A stretch of 9,509 nucleotides of DNA, taken from positions 1-9,509 of the forward strand of contig JAGOGU010000044.1 of assembly GCA_017996515.1 (NCBI GenBank), in the 5' to 3' direction. Below the pieces are notes generated by a model. That model made no database searches. It was not told where the DNA came from and saw nothing but the letters and a program-made list of their open reading frames with translations. Shown here one piece after another: positions 6,415-9,509 of this stretch. Made by a program: the position numbers and the translations under genes. Each line of letters begins with the position of its first letter. Within the stretch, counting starts at the first letter, position 1. This stretch comes from Allobrachymonas sp. GTDB taxonomy: Bacteria > Pseudomonadota > Gammaproteobacteria > Burkholderiales > Burkholderiaceae_C.

Positions 6415-7146
6415 ATGACAAGCGCAAAAAAAAGCTGGTGGTATGCCATTGGGCAAAACAAATTCGGGCCCTGCTCAAGTTCGGAGTTGATCACTCTGGT
6501 CGAGCAAGGCAAGCTGTTTCCTGACTCGCTGGTCTGGAAAGAAGGCATGGCCAAATGGGTACCAGCCAGCCGCATCAAGGGCCTGTGGCAAAAGTTGCCC
6601 AGCACGCCCCCCTTGCTTGCCGGCCAAGCGCCAGAATCAGCACCAGCACAGGTGCAATTCGGCCTGCCTGATCCAGCACCGCAATCAGCCCAAGCCGATT
6701 CAACGGCGAAGTTTGATAACTTTGTTCCGCTGCAATCTGCGTGGCCTGATGAGGAAGAATACGAAGAAGAAGTGGCGCAGCCTGAGCCTGTAACCTTCAA
6801 AGAAGCGATCGTGCGTTGCTTTAAAAAATACGTGGTTTTTTCAGGCCGTGCATCACGGGCAGAGTACTGGTATTTTATTTTTTTCATTTACGGCTCGGCA
6901 TTTTTACTTGGGCTGTTGATGGGGCTGATAGGCGTGAGCGAGTCCGGGTCAGACAGTATGGCTGGAATTCTTCAATTGGCAGTATTCCTGCCCAGCATTG
7001 CCGTCGCAACCCGACGTTTGCACGATACTGGCCGTAGCGGATGGTGGCAATTGATCGTCTTGACGGGCATCGGCGTCTTTGTTTTGCTCTACTGGCTTAT
7101 CAAGGCAGGGGATGAAGGTGAAAACGAATACGGTTATCCTGAGTAA
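6415..7146 (+). CDS. Membrane protein with GYF_2 (DUF4339) and DUF805 domains
   Basis: Two uncharacterised domains are joined here. Residues 8-56 form a GYF_2-type module: [18 protein letters not shown] (8-25), then a glycine/leucine turn and [14 protein letters not shown] (39-52), the usual W-Y...GP...W...W pattern of a small ligand-binding fold. A proline/alanine-rich and then acidic linker (62-122, with EEEYEEE at 113-119) follows. Residues 127-242 match DUF805: [13 protein letters not shown] (142-154), two or three membrane helices (about 152-173, 183-199, 211-230), [14 protein letters not shown] (198-211) and the closing GENEYGYPE. The protein is 243 residues long, and its biochemical function is unknown. 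GYF_2 probably faces the cytoplasm and recruits a partner, which is inference. The ATG at 6415 was chosen because GGAGAA lies 4 nt before it and the GYF module starts right after; an ATG at 6286 in the same frame adds 43 atypical residues. The gene sits between hemA and prfA, 35 nt before prfA. Confidence 0.88.
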   Translation: MTSAKKSWWYAIGQNKFGPCSSSELITLVEQGKLFPDSLVWKEGMAKWVPASRIKGLWQKLPSTPPLLAGQAPESAPAQVQFGLPDPAPQSAQADSTAKFDNFVPLQSAWPDEEEYEEEVAQPEPVTFKEAIVRCFKKYVVFSGRASRAEYWYFIFFIYGSAFLLGLLMGLIGVSESGSDSMAGILQLAVFLPSIAVATRRLHDTGRSGWWQLIVLTGIGVFVLLYWLIKAGDEGENEYGYPE

Positions 7147-7181
7147 AAACCAGGTATCCAAATCGTTATTTTCTGTTTTCA

Positions 7182-8285
7182 ATGAAGCCTTTTCTCCGCA
7201 CCCAGCTTGCCCGTTATGCCGAGCGTTTGAGCGAGCTGGACTTTTTGCTCAGCCGCGAAGACATCATGCAGGACATGGAAAAGTTCCTGGCCTTGTCACG
7301 CGAGCACAATGAGGTCACGCAAATTGCCGGGCGCTGGTTGCGCTACCTGCAGGTAGAAAGCCATTTGGCCGAAGCCCGCGACATGCTGGCCGACCCCGAT
7401 ATGGCCGAGCTGGCGCAGGAAGAAATTGGCAGCAGCGAGGCCGAACTGCTGCAGCTGGAAGACGAGCTGCAGCGCCTGCTGTTACCCAAAGACCCCGATG
7501 CGGCACGCCCCGCCTATGTGGAAATTCGCGCGGGCACGGGCGGTGACGAATCGGCCCTGTTTGCGGGCGACTTGGCACGCATGTACACCCGCTATGCCGA
7601 ATCGCAAGGCTGGCGCGTAGAAACCATGAGTGAGAGCGCGGCCGAACTGGGTGGCTACAAAGAGATTGTGTTGCGCATGGAAGGCGCAGACAGCGCCGAC
7701 ACCCAAACGGGCGTGTATGGCACGTTGATGTTTGAATCGGGTGGGCACCGCGTGCAGCGCGTACCCGTCACCGAATCGCAAGGCCGCGTACACACCAGCG
7801 CCTGCACGGTCGCCGTCATGCCCGAGCCAGACCCGGCGCAGGCCGTTACGCTCAACCCGGCCGATTTGCGCATCGACACCTTTCGCGCCAGCGGCGCGGG
7901 CGGCCAGCACATCAACAAAACCGACAGTGCCGTGCGCGTGGTGCACTTGCCCACGGGCATTGTGGCCGAATGCCAGGACGGCCGCAGCCAGCACAGCAAC
8001 AAGGCCAAAGCCTTGCAGGTGCTGCAGGCACGCATTCAGGAAAAAGAACGCAGCGAGCGCGCCGCCAAAGAGGCCGCCACCCGCAAAGGGCTGGTAGGCA
8101 GCGGCGACCGCAGCGACCGCATTCGCACCTACAATTTCCCGCAGGGACGGCTAACCGATCACCGTATCAACCTGACGCTCTACAAACTGGGACAAGTGAT
8201 GGAAGGCGATTTGGGCGAGGTACTCAAAGCCTTGCGCCATGCCCGCGAGGCCGAGCAATTGGCGGAGTTGGAAGTCAATCATTGA
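7182..8285 (+). CDS. prfA: Peptide chain release factor 1 (RF1)
   Basis: RF1 reads UAA and UAG stop codons in the ribosomal A site and triggers peptidyl-tRNA hydrolysis. The 367-residue product is close to the usual length of about 360. The amino-terminal helical domain runs to about 105 ([22 protein letters not shown]). Next come [18 protein letters not shown] (114-131) and the codon-recognition tripeptide PVT (195-197), the P-x-T form that marks RF1 rather than RF2. The catalytic GGQ is at 240-242 within [18 protein letters not shown] (235-252). Then follow [14 protein letters not shown] (265-278) and the carboxy-terminal [17 protein letters not shown] (312-328). Nothing is missing. The start at 7182 (MKPFLRTQL) fits the family, though no clear Shine-Dalgarno precedes it. 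In many proteobacteria prmC, which methylates the GGQ glutamine, follows directly; here it does not. Confidence 0.98.
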   Translation: MKPFLRTQLARYAERLSELDFLLSREDIMQDMEKFLALSREHNEVTQIAGRWLRYLQVESHLAEARDMLADPDMAELAQEEIGSSEAELLQLEDELQRLLLPKDPDAARPAYVEIRAGTGGDESALFAGDLARMYTRYAESQGWRVETMSESAAELGGYKEIVLRMEGADSADTQTGVYGTLMFESGGHRVQRVPVTESQGRVHTSACTVAVMPEPDPAQAVTLNPADLRIDTFRASGAGGQHINKTDSAVRVVHLPTGIVAECQDGRSQHSNKAKALQVLQARIQEKERSERAAKEAATRKGLVGSGDRSDRIRTYNFPQGRLTDHRINLTLYKLGQVMEGDLGEVLKALRHAREAEQLAELEVNH

Positions 8286-8550
8286 CAAGAAAAAATGACA
8301 AGTCAGCGCCTCTCAAAAAACCGACTTGCCATGGGCTATTGATATTTTTCAGGCGATTTTTTGTTTTCAAAGCGGTGGATTCAACGTAAAAAGCACGGCA
8401 AAGTTGGATGCCTTGTACGTATTTTTAACGCCGAAAAAGTTGTTTTTGGGGCAGAAAGACGCGCAAACCAGTTAATTGCCAACCGCACCTAGAAATGTCT
8501 GCTCAATTCGTCAGTTTCAAGAAGCACAAGCCCATTTGAAGGGAGAATCC
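8286..8550 (+). other. 265-bp AT-rich intergenic region after prfA
   Basis: No gene is seen. CAAGTC (8299-8304) and GACTTG (8323-8328) make a 6-bp stem with an 18-nt loop soon after the prfA stop, a weak terminator candidate without a good T-run. Several A and T runs occur (8341-8370, 8421-8447). AAAAA (8434-8438) and TTTTT (8443-8447) could form a small hairpin. No promoter pair convinced me, although one is expected for the downstream gene. The region ends with a strong ribosome binding site (AAGGGAG, 8539-8545). Confidence 0.4.
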
Positions 8551-9411
8551 ATGATGTCACCCACCCTGTCTTTGCCAGGCAAGTCTTTGCAATTCAAGAA
8601 GATTGGCGATCACTCTCCTGCCACGCTGTTACTCATAGGCATCGGCTCTCTGCTGCTGGCTCTTGGAATGTTCTGGGTGGTAAACAACATGGCGCGCAGC
8701 ATTTATGCCGATCACCGCCTGGGCAGTCAGCCCCACCATATTCTGGAAAACGCACACGTTGAAGGAGAGTGCAGAACCAGATTGCTGATTCTTTCGAGTT
8801 GCGAAGGTACCATCCGTGATGGCGGAAAAACCTGGAAAAAAGAATTCATGTTTTTCGACTTTTCCTTCAGCGATTTAACGGTGGAAGCTATTGCTTCTGA
8901 CGCCGACCCCGATTTGGTTACGCTGGATATTGCTGCCGAAAAAACCCTGAATCGCAGCCTGTTCGCCGCACTGATCGCAGCCGTAGCTGCTTTTTTCTGT
9001 TTTGCCGGCCTGAACGGGTTGCGACTGGCGGCACGCCACCGCGCCCTGCTTGCCGCCATCAACCGCAGCGACGCGCAACCTTGGCGACTGGTAGAAACAG
9101 AAGTGGAAATGCCCGATGCCAACTCCATGAAAATACCCGCCAGCGCCGATAGCAACTCCGCCAAAGTGCATGCCACATTCAATAAAACCGACGCCTGGAT
9201 TGTGAGCCGTACCGAAAAAACGGCACGCGTCATGGCTGTTGCGCCTCCAGCAGGCGGCACTCCGATTCCTCTTGATATGGCATTCGAGTGCTTCAAAGGT
9301 CTGACGGATGATGAAAAAAACAAACTGCGGCAGTTCGTCAATCAGCATTTGAATGCAAATACCGCGACCAACACCGGCACCCATGCCGACACTTTCGGGA
9401 CGACGCTATAA
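8551..9411 (+). CDS. Hypothetical two-helix membrane protein with an extracytoplasmic domain
   Basis: I do not recognise the family. The 286-residue product has a short basic amino end (KSLQFKK, 11-17) and a first transmembrane helix at about 24-44. A polar domain of some 90 residues (45-135) follows, then a second helix at about 137-158 with arginines right after it (LRLAARHR). The cytoplasmic tail has about 125 residues and is polar with a helical end (LTDDEKNKLRQFVNQHL, 251-267). By the positive-inside rule the 45-135 domain faces the periplasm. It holds Cys74 and Cys84, ten residues apart (ECRTRLLILSSCEG), which could form a disulfide there. The start ATG at 8551 (or the next ATG, 8554) is supported by AAGGGAG at 8539-8545; the frame is open upstream to a TTG at 8476, without support. 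It occupies the place after prfA where prmC is often found, but shows no methyltransferase motif such as NPPY. Confidence 0.8.
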   Translation: MMSPTLSLPGKSLQFKKIGDHSPATLLLIGIGSLLLALGMFWVVNNMARSIYADHRLGSQPHHILENAHVEGECRTRLLILSSCEGTIRDGGKTWKKEFMFFDFSFSDLTVEAIASDADPDLVTLDIAAEKTLNRSLFAALIAAVAAFFCFAGLNGLRLAARHRALLAAINRSDAQPWRLVETEVEMPDANSMKIPASADSNSAKVHATFNKTDAWIVSRTEKTARVMAVAPPAGGTPIPLDMAFECFKGLTDDEKNKLRQFVNQHLNANTATNTGTHADTFGTTL

Positions 9412-9445
9412 CCCCCTGCCCGTTAGCCATCTAATTAACCCTTTT

Positions 9446-9486
9446 CAAAGGCCGCTTCCGAAACCGTGTTTTTAAATCGGCCTTTG
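9446..9486. repeat. 9-bp inverted repeat after the last gene
   Basis: CAAAGGCCG (9446-9454) and CGGCCTTTG (9478-9486) are perfect reverse complements separated by 23 nt. The repeat lies 35 nt after the stop of the hypothetical membrane protein gene. It may be a transcript-end structure, but neither strand has a good T-run after it and the loop is long. It could equally be a site belonging to whatever lies right of the window. Confidence 0.4.
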
Positions 9487-9509
9487 TGTATGGCAACCAC
9501 ATCAAACGG

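Noticed and set aside
8430..8452. Small A5/T5 hairpin after prfA as a terminator
   Set aside because: The stem is AT-only with an internal loop and is more than 140 nt from the prfA stop; it is too weak to call.
8476..8550. TTG 8476 as the start of the last gene
   Set aside because: There is no ribosome binding site at 8476, whereas AAGGGAG sits in front of ATG 8551.
1..9509. CRISPR arrays, tRNA or rRNA genes, insertion sequences, neisserial DNA uptake sequences
   Set aside because: I saw no spaced direct repeats, cloverleaf, transposase motif or GCCGTCTGAA-type word on either strand.

Overview
The window is a stretch of bacterial chromosome, moderately GC-rich, packed with housekeeping genes. 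Protein sequences (RpsB, BolA, HemA, RF1) and the gene order yciB-bolA-ppiC point to a betaproteobacterium of the order Burkholderiales, probably near Comamonadaceae; this placement is inference from family resemblance and I cannot name a genus. I see no rRNA, tRNA, CRISPR array, insertion sequence, phage gene or plasmid function.

Layout. (1) 1-607, minus: the first 202 codons of rpsB (30S protein S2), running off the left edge. A good sigma70-type promoter (757-785) and a structured leader of about 140 nt precede it. (2) 905-2572, plus: a bifunctional NAD(P)H-hydrate epimerase/dehydratase (nnrE and nnrD domains fused), divergent from rpsB. (3) 2643-4423, plus: a likely operon of yciB (inner membrane septation protein), a bolA-family gene and a secreted parvulin-type prolyl isomerase, closed by a hairpin at 4443-4469. 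(4) 4527-4940, minus: a small four-helix membrane protein of unknown function, convergent with the isomerase and divergent from hemA across a 27-bp gap holding a shared TA-rich dyad. (5) 4968-8285, plus: hemA (glutamyl-tRNA reductase), a two-domain GYF_2/DUF805 membrane protein, and prfA (release factor 1). In many proteobacteria hemA and prfA are adjacent and followed by prmC; here an extra gene separates them and prmC is not next. (6) 8551-9411, plus: an unrecognised two-helix membrane protein after a 265-bp AT-rich gap, followed by a 9-bp inverted repeat near the right edge.

Functionally the genes cover translation (S2, RF1), tetrapyrrole synthesis from glutamyl-tRNA (HemA), repair of damaged nicotinamide cofactors (NnrE/NnrD), Fe-S/redox handling (BolA), envelope protein folding (PpiC) and the inner membrane (YciB and three uncharacterised membrane proteins). 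I found no convincing new multi-gene system. The points most worth a second look are the rpsB leader, the compact hemA divergent promoter with possibly leaderless transcripts, and the membrane-protein genes inserted around hemA-prfA.
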